Assembly: GCA_905116865.2 (NCBI GenBank)
Contig: CAJHNH020000564.1
Location: 62,001-126,000 of the forward strand
Source of the DNA: Candidula unifasciata
Lineage: Eukaryota; Mollusca; Gastropoda; Stylommatophora; Geomitridae
DNA: 64,000 nucleotides
Reading direction: 5' to 3'
Part shown: positions 1 to 64,000 of the stretch, one piece after another
Layout: each line of letters opens with the position of its first letter
Position numbering within the stretch: position 1 is the stretch's first letter
Made by a program: the position numbers and the translations under genes
The notes under the pieces: model-generated
The model's input: only the letters and a program-made list of their open reading frames with translations
Told to the model about the DNA's origin: nothing
Database searches by the model: none

Positions 1-1785
1 CCAGTAACTTATGAGAGCTGTCTGCATGTCGACAGCGAGCCAGAAATACAGAGGCTGGTGAAGCAGTATCTTTGCAGAACAAACAACACCCCGAAGCGAG
101 GTATCACTGCAACAGACGGTTCACAAACCCCAGCCCCCCCACCCCCAACCTGAGGGCCAAAGCAGGCGGGCCATTAACTACAAAAGTTTGAAACTAACTT
201 AACACAAAACCCACCAGATAAACGAGCACGTGGACAAAACAAGTCAACGGCAACCGCCCAAGGCCAACCTGACATTCCGAGGCACAAAAAAGGGGACATC
301 ACTTAAGGATGCCAGTTTTCAGAAATTATTATCTCCCCTGAACCAGTACCTCAAAGGCTTCAAAATAAGCCAGGTAAAGACGAGGCTCATTTAAGGTCAG
401 AGAGCTACACCCCCCTATCCCCAGGGACTCTGACTCAGGATACCATCCCAGCAAGACGACGGACCAGCATGGATTCTTTTCTCCTCCTAGCAAGCTATCC
501 ATCTCTCTTACTCTACCGACCTCACTATACCAATCTTCTGGAACATTCAATCATTCCTATTTTTTTGCAACTTCTGTGTTACATCCACTATTTCTTTTAA
601 AAAAAAAAAAAAAATTTTTTGTTTTTTTTTGGGCCGATCACAACAACAGATTGTGACGGCCCTGTTTGTCCTGAAAGGGAACAGTGTTTGTTGGAGGCGG
701 AGCTGACTGGCTCTTGTTTGTTTGGCTTTTTCCCGGGGCTTACCAAAGCGGCAGTGGCACCAGCACAGCTACCAGCACGGCGAAGACAGAACACCAGATA
801 CAATCAAGCGAATACCCACAGGGACAAGAACCAGAGTGAACCACACAAGATCAGGCTAAAACCACAAAAAAAAGGAAGGAAACAAAAACACAAAAAGACA
901 CGGAAGAAAGGAAAAGGAAACGGCAAGCAAGGACAGCGGCAAACAAAAACACAAAGCAGGTGTGATCACACACCACAAAGGAAGACCCAAACAAAGGATA
1001 ACCCACCAGGAAACCCGGCCGACAAAATAACCGACGCTCAGATAGGAGCGGGTTACACGTCGCCAAAAGTTTGATATTTTTCTTTCACACAAACTGGAAC
1101 TGGAACTGGAACACTTTCACCTGAGTTTGTTCATTTGTTGTCTAAGTTCTGGTTCTGAGGGGCCTGGTTCCTGTTTAATTGGCTATTCGCTAGCTGTTGC
1201 ACTGTTCATCTGTGTTAGCACCAAGTCAGTTTGAAGTCACACCGCCACGAAACAAACAGTTCCGCATACTGAGCGCCCTAAAACACGGCCCCCACAGGAC
1301 GACTGTCACAATCTTGTTGTTGTGTGCAGCCGTTAGATAAGTAGAGGAGGTAACAAAGGTTGCAAAAAAATTAGAACGCCCGAAGGTGCAAAGATATTGT
1401 ATAGCTAGGTCGGAAGTTGGAGAGAGACAGATAGCTTGCTAGGTTGAGGAAGAGGTCCTTGGTGGGTTGAGTCCTGCACACTGCCTGCTCTGCCTGGGTG
1501 GATCTGAAAATAGACTGATGTACATTTTAGATATATGTGGGGAGGGACGGGTGAGGTTATCAGAGTAGCGTAGTAGCCTGGAATTCCACAAGTGCTGGTC
1601 CCCTTATTGTGCAATGCCCTTTTAGCTGGTTTGCCTCAGAGCGTCGGGTGGCCTTTGGTGGGTTTCTTCGGCTTTTAGCTGAAAATGAGTTTATTAATAT
1701 TACATCCCCAAACATTGTTGCATACCCATACATACACAAACACTGAAGTATCTCCAGACACTCCTATTAGACTAATATATTTTGT
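1..1785. other. unassigned flanking DNA
   Basis: No gene is recognised here. A lysine/glutamine-rich open frame lies at 619-1074 on the + strand, but it starts beside A and T runs, is of low complexity, and has no splice context or recognisable domain. Bases 1090-1112 hold a short GGAACT-type tandem. The stretch could be the tail of an unrelated gene or decayed repeat; nothing decides. Confidence 0.4.
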
Positions 1786-2000
1786 CATCCCTTTTTTGGG
1801 ATGCAATTTTTCGTTTTTTTAAGCCCTACTCTGGCTCTTGCCAGGGGCCGCAATATAGCCCAACCATAAATATTGTCTAATGGCTGAACGCGGTTTCTGG
1901 GACCTCTCCACATGGTGGTACTTTGTGTCATCGGGTGTTTATCGCTTGTGTCATGTCCTGATGGCGCAAAAGTATATAGATGTATTAGACCCAAACTTCC
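1786..2000 (-). repeat. family E repeat, solo copy
   Basis: A stretch of about 200 bp that recurs at 48880-49088 and 51368-51566. The shared core includes CTCTGGCTCTTGCCAG, GGCTGAACGCG and TTTCTGGGACCTCTCCACA. This copy is more diverged and lacks the adjoining family D SINE seen with the other two. The strand is assigned from the orientation of the linked D elements elsewhere. Confidence 0.75.
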
Positions 2001-2155
2001 TTACATACCCAAACATGCAATACTATAATAAAAGCATCTTTATTAATTACCATAAACGATGTTGAGATTTCCGTCCTAAGCTGGGTGAACCAGTCTGCTA
2101 TGCCGTCTTGTTAATTTACTGTGAATAAAACAATTAGAATTAAAAAAAATATTAC

Positions 2156-2227
2156 TTCCCAAACGGGGAATCGAACCCCGGCCGCCGCGGTGAAAGCGCG
2201 GAATCCTAGCCACTAGACCACTTGGGA
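2156..2227 (-). tRNA. tRNA-Glu (anticodon UUC)
   Basis: The minus strand folds into a full 72-nt cloverleaf. The 7-bp acceptor TCCCAAG pairs with TTTGGGA (one G-U). The D arm carries the A box TGGTCTAGTGGCTAGGAT. The anticodon stem CCGCG/CGCGG encloses the loop CTTTCAC with anticodon TTC. The T arm CGGGG/CCCCG has loop TTCGATT, giving B box GGTTCGATTCC. The discriminator base is A, CCA is not encoded, and there is no intron. Perfect stems and lack of SINE tail sequence argue for a functional gene. It lies 3.2 kb upstream of RSPH10B and is unrelated to it. Confidence 0.95.
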
Positions 2228-2957
2228 GATGTCAACTGTGGCCTGATAATGCAACCTATTCAAATTTTATACCCGTATAGTGAGCAAAGTTAAACTCTCT
2301 CTTTTGTCGTTGAGATTAGACCTTTAACACATTTAAGTGAGAAAAGTGTTAAACCTCTAAAACATTGTCGAGGGGTGGGAGGAAGAAAAGGGGGCGGGGG
2401 CGGGGATGGGGGGGGGGGGACGCAGATTCCGGCACGCATACATAATGCTGAAGATTTTTATACATCAGTGTGTGAACACTTGTACACATTCCAACTTTTC
2501 ACATGTAAAGAAATCCATACAGTGAGGGTGCTCCGGGATCACGGGCCTGCTTGAATAATATTAGAATAAAATTATCAAGTCGCATGTTCTAACTGATCTA
2601 CTGATTCGGGGTTCGACAGGAGTTCGGTTCCCCGCTTAGGAAGATTTGTTTTCTCCCGTTTCTGTTAAAGAGCTTTCTCGACTGAGTAAAATGAGCTGAA
2701 TACAAAATAAGGAAAAAACTAAAAAAGCAAAACAAACCAACACACAAAGACTCACAGCCACATTTATAAGCAAAACTTATCGTGGAAGTGGGTCGAACGT
2801 TATTGAAGTTGTACCCCCCCCCCCCTCAACCTCCAAAGTCTAAAATAAGGAAACAGAATTCTATCAATCTTAAATCCTTTCTGCATGATCTCCATTCATC
2901 TGTACGAAGCCACGAGGACGGGGGTTCCGAAAAGTCAGACGTTGAAGCTACAAACCA
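2228..2957. other. unassigned intergenic DNA
   Basis: No coding or RNA feature is recognised. It holds a G-rich run near 2390-2420 and a C run at 2814-2825. Bases 2598-2640 contain a GGTTCGAC-like piece that faintly resembles a tRNA B box but has no matching A box. Confidence 0.4.
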
Positions 2958-3113
2958 CAAAAGCAGTCTGCATACAAATGAGTCAGGTCTGTAAAACGGT
3001 TGCACACGCAACACTCAGGTTCTGAAACAGGACTGCATTCCAAAAGTGGATGAACAACCAGAACTTTCCGTCAGAGTTTACAGCTGGTGAACACGCAGAA
3101 GAAGAAAAAGAAG
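2958..3113 (+). repeat. family A repeat, 3' part (A1)
   Basis: This is the 3' half of the family A consensus: CTGCATACAAATGAG, a GTTCTGAAACAGGACTG block, AACAACCAGAACTTTCC, then TTTACAGCTGGTGAA and a GAAGAAGAAAAAGAAG tail. A C run at 3212-3232 lies 100 bp downstream. Confidence 0.85.
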
Positions 3114-3534
3114 ACAAAACATGGCGACATACCAGGGCACATCCAAGGGAGATACGGATACAAAGTCGGCATTGAAATGTGAAAGAAATTGACCAAGGAA
3201 ACCAAGGCGCCCCCTCCCCCCCCCCCCCCCCCCCAAAAAAAAATAAACAAGGTGAAAAAAAAACAACCTTTTGACACCAACAGCTAGAAAATTGTTTTAT
3301 TTCTTCGTCTATCTTAAATTAATCCCATTGAATTTTATCAAGTTCTATGGATATTTGTTTTTAAATGTATTTACTTTAATTACATGTTTACAGTGCTTCT
3401 TCAACTGTCACCGGCATATATGAAAACTGAAATAGTAGAACTGAAAATATGCAAACTAGCTATTACTTTTTTTTTAAATAATTGGCGTACCAAATTTTTA
3501 AGAGCTGCTGTTGCCTTGCAAATAAGTATCGTAC

Positions 3535-4262
3535 TGCTTTGTAAGGAGATCAAAATTAGAATTTTGAGAACATGCATCTTCTTCTTCTTCTTCACTTCCT
3601 CTTTTACCGCTGTGGGAGTCGAGGGAGATATAGCCTAAGGTTCTGTCTCTAGCTCTTCTGGCCGCCTCGACCATAGGAACATCGTGCTGTTGTAGAGTTT
3701 CTCTGATATTATCCGTCCACATTGTTCTTGGTCTACCTCGTGCTCTACGTCCTTTTTCGCTTTTCATGTATGCTTTGTATGTATGAATTGGTTCTGTGCC
3801 GACTTTTTCTCTTATGATCTCTTCTACCCTGTAGAAACATATAGATGTGAGTCGTGGAATATCTCCCAGTCCTTTTAAGAAAGAGAAGAGGGGCTTTTGA
3901 GCTAAAATGCTATAGGAATATTCCAAGAATATCTTGGACACAAAAGAGGAGCAATACTGACATCTTGAAAGATCTGAAAATCAAGTATAATTGGCTAATA
4001 AACAACATCCTGTCTCGAAAGCTAAAATATTTTGGTTATATTAAGCGCCACAATGGACTGGAAAAAATTATAGCAGAAGGCATGGTACCAGCAAGGAGGG
4101 GCAAGGGCCGACCAACACGAAGATGGGCACAGGATATAAGTGACTCCTTGAGTATGAAAGTGCATGAGGCGGGAGAGCTGGCGAGAGGGCGAGTTTCTTT
4201 CAGGCAGACCGTGATAAGAGCGACGTTCTGCAAAGGACCTGCTACATGATGATGCCCGCTTT
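3535..4262 (+). mobile_element. LINE-G 3' end, split by another LINE
   Basis: Decayed C-terminal tail of a non-LTR reverse transcriptase. In 3837-4250 it encodes a FELKCYRNIPRISW block, then LSRKLKYFGYIKRHN, then GKGRPTRRWAQDI. This order of aromatic core and GRP-R-W motif is typical of the end of RTE/CR1-type LINE proteins. It ends with ATGATGATG. The start of the fragment, 3535-3562, matches the copy at 21985-22772 and is separated from the rest by a minus-strand LINE insertion at 3563-3836. Confidence 0.8.
3563..3836 (-). mobile_element. 5'-truncated LINE tail with GAA tail, nested in LINE-G
   Basis: The minus strand encodes a non-LTR RT C-terminus: a VEEIIREKVGTEPIHTYKAY stretch, RRARGRPRTMWTDNIRE, and a trailing helix ending in a run of glutamates encoded by the GAA tail. 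It interrupts LINE-G between GCATCTTC and ACATATAGATGTGAG, which are contiguous in other LINE-G copies. It is therefore the younger insertion. Confidence 0.8.
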
Positions 4263-5439
4263 GAAAATCCTTGGCAATCAAAATTACTAACTAAATATGT
4301 AAACTGATTCACCTGGCGCTAACTACTCGGGACTGTCAAAGCGATGTTTGCCCCTGTTCGCGAATACATACAACATATACATAAAGCACAGGCCTGCGGG
4401 CAAAGCTGTGTACTCAGTGTTGTTGTGACATGGGTGCACGTCTCAGAGCCTGGACTTAACTAAACACACCGCTATTGTCCTACCATAGGAAATTGTAAGA
4501 CCACAGGTTGACTATCAACAAGCATTTATTCAAAATGAAGCAACAATAAATACCGACAATTTTGAAAGAAGAAAACAGCCATATCAAAGATAGCCAGTTT
4601 ACGTCAGTTTAAACAGATGGTTCGAAATGAGAAGATGATAAGATAGGAATATGGATATGTGTCCCAGAATAGAGAATACAAAGGAAATTTAAGCATCAGA
4701 TTAAAACTTGCCACATAAAAGGGTCTGTTCTGAAGGCACTAGAAATTGAGTATGATAGTTTCGTTGCCCAGCTTCTGAGTTAAGTGCATGGCGTAACACT
4801 GTGAGCTGCGAATTTCATTTGAACTGTGATAAATGTTTTATGTGTTTTTTGTTGGCACAGGAGCGGAGCAACTATGGGGTGACCCGTTTACTATAAAGCT
4901 GAAACTAAGATTACCAGATTTTCAGAGTATGATAACCCACCTGGACTTTTCTTCAGTTCACCATTGGACCGTATATTGAAAAACACCGCTCTATAGCCAT
5001 CTAGTTTCAGCATGTTTTCTCTTGTCATAGGCTTATTGCAGTGGATCAATATTCAATATTCATTAAAAGGGATCCTTTGGATTTAATATTTCTTGCATTA
5101 AAAAATGTTCGGCACTTTTATTTGTCTGACATAGCGTACAGAACAGATGTTTTTTACTGAAGTCAAATAAGCCACCAAGGCACATGATGATGTTAGGACA
5201 CATTATTACGCCTTGGGAAAAAATTGTTGTTAAAAACGCATACATACATTGTTAAGAACATTTAATTTGTATCAGTTCCATTCCATTTTAGAAAAGGAAA
5301 AAACAAGTTATAACCACGTATCAGTGAAATTTGTGTAGGTATATTTATAATTTTATGCTTCTAGGCACCAAATAAATGAGCGAATAATACAATCGATTAT
5401 CTGTAAGCTCGGAACTTCAATTGTTTGCCGTTGTCAAAC
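4263..5439. other. upstream flank of RSPH10B
   Basis: No gene is seen. Bases 4308-4345 are a short piece of family F (GCTAACTACTCGGGACTGTC). The promoter of RSPH10B should lie in the last few hundred bases, but no TATA box is obvious. An imperfect palindrome, GTTTG-7N-CAAAC, sits at 5424-5440 directly before the start codon. It vaguely recalls an RFX X-box (ciliary gene control) but does not match the consensus well, so I do not call it. Confidence 0.4.
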
Positions 5440-60190
<54,751 letters not shown>

Positions 60191-60386
60191 TAATAGGTTA
60201 ACTCTTAAATAACATGAGTTTTCCCGTTTTTCTAAAACACTGTTTCCTCTGCTTGAATATGTATATACTATTCAAGTTGTATTCATTCTGAACTAACAAT
60301 GTTTGCTTTTTATTTTATTTTATGCTGAAAATAATTTTGTTAAATGAAATTACAAACAAAACATTGCATATTTTGTTGCCTGACAC

Positions 60387-60392
60387 ATTAAA
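60387..60392 (+). promoter_or_regulatory. possible polyadenylation signal ATTAAA
   Basis: ATTAAA 197 nt after the stop, followed by an A run. The first canonical AATAAA is at 60526, the first unit of the 41-bp array. Which one is used cannot be told from sequence. Confidence 0.35.
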
Positions 60393-60508
60393 AAAAAATC
60401 TAGTAACATCACACTACAACATAATCTATAGTTTTAAGTGAACAAAAAAACAAACAGCAAAGGGAAGCAAAGAATAGCAAAGAATAGACTACTACATTCT
60501 ATAGAGCT

Positions 60509-61446
60509 GTTTCATTGCACAGTTAAATAAATCATGAAAAAGTCTTCTTGTTTCATTGCTCAGTTAAATGAATCATGAACAAGTCTTCTTGTTTCATTGC
60601 ACAGTTAAATAAATCATGAACAAGTCTTCTTGTTTCATTGCACAGTTTAATCATAAACAAGTCTTCTTGTTTCACTGCACAGTTTAATAAACATGAACAA
60701 GTCTTCTTGTTTCATTGCACAGTTAAATAAATCATCAACAAGTCTTCTTGTTTCAATGCACAGTTAAATAAATCATGAACAAGTCTTCTTGTTTCATTGC
60801 ACACTTAAATAAATCATGAACAAGTCTTCTTGTTTCATTGCACACTTAAATAAATCATGAACAAGTCTTCTTGTTTCATTGCACACTTAAATAAATCATG
60901 AACAAGTCTTCTTGTTTCATTGCACACTTAAATAAATCATGAACAAGTCTTCTTGTTTCATTGCACACTTAAATAAATCATGAACAAGTCTTCTAGTTTC
61001 ATTGCACACTTAAATAAATCATGAACAAGTCTTCTAGTTTCATTGCACACTTAAATAAATCATGAACAAGTCTTCTTGTTTCATTGCACACTTAAATAAA
61101 TCATGAACAAGTCTTCTTGTTTCATTGCACACTTAAATAAATCATGAACAAGTCTTCTTGTTTCATTGCACACTTAAATAAATCATGAACAAGTCTTCTT
61201 GTTTCATTGCACACTTAAAATAAATCATGAACAAGTCTTCTTGTTTCATTGCACACTTAAATAAATCATGAACAAGTCTTCTTGTTTCATTGCACACTTA
61301 AATAAATCATGAACAAGTCTTCTTGTTTCATTGCACACTTAAATAAATCATGAACAAGTCTTCTTGTTTCATTGCACACTTAAATAAATCATGAACAAGT
61401 CTTCTAGTTTCATTGCACACTTAAATAAATCATGAACAAGTCTTCT
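60509..61446. repeat. 41-bp minisatellite with AATAAA in each unit
   Basis: About 22 units of CACTTAAATAAATCATGAAC, AAGTCTTCTTGTTTCATTG, A. Early units carry CAGTTAAATAAAT, later ones CACTTAAATAAAT. Near-identical later units point to recent expansion. It runs straight into a family A element whose tail side starts TCTTCTTCACG. Confidence 0.95.
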
Positions 61447-61730
61447 TCACGTTTACTGGTTGTAAACTCAGGCAGTAAGTTCTGGTTGTACATCAACTTC
61501 TGGACTTTAGCCTTGTTTCAAAACTTGAGTTTTGCATGCACATCCATTTTACAGATCTGGCTTATTTGTATGCAGATGACGGTCCTCGCTTGTCAGGTAG
61601 ATACACTCTGCATTTTAAGAAAACACCCCTAATTTATTGCCTTATATGACATGTTTGTTGGGGGCATTAGCCCCCCCCCCCCCCCCCCCCCCCCCACAAT
61701 GAGACCTTGGAACCCACATGGGGAAAACGA
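61440..61730 (-). repeat. family A repeat with poly-C (A17)
   Basis: CGTTTACTGGTTGTAAACTC, ACTTCTGGACTTTAGCCTTG, CAGATCTGGCTTATTTG, a 25-C run at 61671-61695, and GAGACCTTGGAACCCACATG. Confidence 0.9.
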
Positions 61731-62718
61731 GTATTTAAAGAGCTTAGCTTCTGTTACATGTTAGGCTATGTTTCTCTTGAGTCCTGAAAGGCAGAAGGTG
61801 AGGATTCCTGCTTTTCCCTAATGAAAAGGCTCCCTCTGCTGTTCCTTTAGGCAGGTCCAAGAATGTGGCCAAACCATGAAAGCTTTCTTACCCAGTCTGT
61901 TTACATTAAAGTACACATCAGTTTTTGAGGTGAATAACATTTGGATTTGTGACATAATTATGACATCATAATAACCTCATTATGATGCCACTTTGATCTT
62001 TGTGACAAAGTCAGTAAAAAAAATATAATTTTTTCATGTTTATGGAAGAGAAAGAATAAAATTCTCTATGACGTTTGTATTAAATGATTACTTTCCTTCA
62101 CCTAAATCAGTGGTTCTCAACATTGTGTTCTAACCACTCGATCAACTGCCCCAGAAACCTTTTCATTGTGTTTCTAAATTTTGTAAAATACGTATGCTTT
62201 TTGACTCTCTCCTGTGTTTCAACTATCTTCTTAGGCTTTTAATTGCTAGTAAGTGCTTTGAAAAAACAAACAAATGCCAAAGATAATTCCTTTGTGTATA
62301 CTACGATTGAGGTATGAATATTCAGCTTTTGTTTATTCTTGGGCAAGGCATAACAATGTAGGTCATTCTATTCTTGATGTTATTTACAAAAACTAAAAAC
62401 TCAATTTTAGAATGCCACCCTTTTTATAATCCAATATTTATAAATTTTAATACATACTTCAGGATTATTCATTATTTACCAAAAAAAAAAAAAAAAAATG
62501 TATTAAAAAAAACACCTTTTTTAAACATAAGCTTTTCTTTAACCCATATGATATCCACTAAAAAGACAAAAATAATTTATCGTCTAGTTTAATTGTTGCA
62601 CAAGGTTAAATTATTCTTTTTACAACATTCATCTACAAGGTTATACCATGACTAAGATAAGTTTGTGGCACTTTTGAAAGCAGTATACATATGATTACAC
62701 AGTAATTGTGTAGATAAC
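61731..62718. other. 3' flank, unassigned
   Basis: AT-rich DNA with A runs at 62482-62498. No coding or RNA feature recognised. Confidence 0.45.
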
Positions 62719-62990
62719 ATCTTTTTCATGTTCACCAGCTGTAAACTCTGGCGGAAAGTTCTGGTTGTTCATCCACTTTTGGACTGCAGTCTTGAGTGTT
62801 TGTGTGTGCATCCGTTTAACAGATCTGACTCATTTGTATGCAGACTGCTGGTTCCTTGCTGCTCAGGCAGATGCACTCCAACTTCGAAGGAAGCTACAAA
62901 TTAGTCGACTCTTACAACATGCTTTTGGGTAGGCAGTGGGTCTATTCTTGTTTTCCATATAATAGTGCCCTGGAACCCACACGGGAGGAT
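62719..62990 (-). repeat. family A repeat (A18)
   Basis: ATGTTCACCAGCTGTAAACT, GGTTGTTCATCCACTTTTGG, CATTTGTATGCAGACTGCTG, GGCAGTGGGTCTATTCTTGT and CCCTGGAACCCACACGGG. No poly-C: the position reads TTGTTTTCC. Confidence 0.9.
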
Positions 62991-63567
62991 AACATCTGAA
63001 TAACATGTATAGAAATAATGGCTTATGCTGTTGACAAACTGACTCAAGGATTGTATATTGTTAACTGGGCACCCCACACTTTTGTTAGTTATGGTGTGAA
63101 AAGGTAGACAAATGTTGTAAAGAGATTTATTCAATCCTCTGGGTCCATTCAGTTATACAATAAATTAATGATTATTATTTTTTGGGGTCACATGATAGAT
63201 GCATATCTTGGTGCAACATATACGATTTCAGCATACCTTTTTTAGTCATCTGTTATGACATGTCTGTTAGACATAACACAGGTATGCGTAAATAAATCGA
63301 TTGATTTGTCCCCTCTGGGCTGAAAACTGAAGGTTTACTACCCTGAAATTAAATATTGTCCGGATGGCAGACAAACAGAGGAGATCCAAGATGACCTGTT
63401 CAACTTCTAATTAAGTAATAATTCAGGCATCCATAATGTCTATCTCAGCATGATGTTATCTGCAGTCCTGAGAGGGTACAAATCACGTGCATACACAGTC
63501 TTTGGAGAGAGACATTTATAGATAAGTCCTTTGACAATATATTATTAAAAATATATACATGTAATAT
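62991..63567. other. 3' flank, unassigned
   Basis: No recognised feature. Confidence 0.45.
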
Positions 63568-63795
63568 AGTCAGCTCTGTGGCTAAGTCGATGCGAACGCT
63601 TCGTAATGCCGGGATGCAGGGTTCGATCCCAGCTGCGGGCCATGCGCCTCGCGTTGGTTTCGACAGTGGTATCAAGAAGGCAGACCGTCCAGAAAGCAGT
63701 GGCAAACTACTGGACATAAATTTGCCTAGAAAAACCACACAACAGCCAAGGGGCTGTTGAGGTTGGTTCTGCAACGTCCTGTAAAGGATACGCAA
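63568..63795 (+). repeat. family D tRNA-derived SINE, best copy (D6)
   Basis: Clear head: A box CTGTGGCTAAGTCGATGCGA and B box AGGGTTCGATCCCAGC. Body: GTTGGTTTCGACAGTGGTAT, AGTGGCAAACTACTGGAC, AAACCACACAACAGCC. Tail: GGTTGGTTCTGCAACGTCCT, GTAAAGGATACGCAAC. Reference for the other D copies. Confidence 0.92.
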
Positions 63796-64000
63796 CTAAT
63801 CATTATAATATATATTTTGTTTAAAATTATCACTTACAATTTTCTGGGAATATGTTTGCACCAATTGCATTATAATCCACAGGAGAATGATTGTGCACAG
63901 TAGTGTAAAAATCAAATTTAGTTTTATAAGATTAAATTTATGGATTACATCCACTGAAAATGTATTACATTCCTTGACAGTATATATTTTATTTTATAAC

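Noticed and set aside
619..1074. 151-residue Lys/Gln-rich open frame
   Set aside because: Low-complexity composition next to A/T runs, no domain, no splice context. Kept only as a note.

Overview
This is one window of an intron-rich, repeat-dense animal genome. Canonical GT-AG introns of 1-11 kb, a eukaryotic tRNA-Glu gene, tRNA-derived SINEs, 5'-truncated LINEs, mariner remnants, an LTR element and many microsatellites exclude a prokaryote. The repeat flavour (RNase H-bearing and RTE/CR1-like LINE tails, SINEs with short-motif tails) suggests a mollusc or similar lophotrochozoan. That placement is inference.

The only host protein gene I can support is a complete RSPH10B (radial spoke head 10 homolog B) on the + strand, coding span 5440-60190. 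I rebuilt it as 21 coding exons, 2805 nt, 934 residues. All exon junctions join in frame and the order of conserved blocks follows the vertebrate protein: a lysine-rich N-terminus, a run of MORN repeats (exons 2-8), a conserved helical middle (exons 10-17), a variable serine-rich linker (exons 18-20) and a C-terminal helical block (exon 21). Exon 15 (54 nt) is too short to stand out as an open frame and was found from splice sites and phase. Intron 1 appears to use a GC donor.

Layout: 1-2155 unassigned DNA with one repeat; 2156-2227 tRNA-Glu(UUC) on the minus strand; 2228-5439 repeats and LINE tails; 5440-5660 exon 1; 5661-16529 intron 1, holding a decayed RNase H LINE cut by an LTR-like insertion and a young LTR element with near-identical 1.85 kb LTRs and a long gag-like but polymerase-free ORF; 16530-35086 exons 2-14, with two large (TA)n arrays and a duplicated exon-7 splice acceptor; 35087-39497 intron 14, with a LINE whose 3' end carries about 1.9 kb of TGTA-type microsatellite; 39498-60190 exons 15-21 among LINEs, two mariners, minisatellites and a 114-bp-arm perfect palindrome; 60191-64000 the 3' flank, with a 41-bp minisatellite carrying AATAAA in nearly every unit.

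The introns are dominated by repeat families, which I name A to F. A is an about 300 bp element with a GAA tail, present in about 18 copies. B, C and D are tRNA-derived SINEs. E is an about 200 bp module found next to D. F is an about 380 bp repeat. A LINE family ending in TGATGATG (LINE-G) and several with GAA-type tails are also present. There is no operon logic: RSPH10B is expected to act in the axonemal radial spoke head of motile cilia and sperm flagella, and everything else is mobile or simple DNA. I found no clear multi-gene undescribed system. The best candidates for novelty are the non-autonomous LTR element, the templated exon copy at its 3' end, the acceptor array, the palindrome and the family A repeat.
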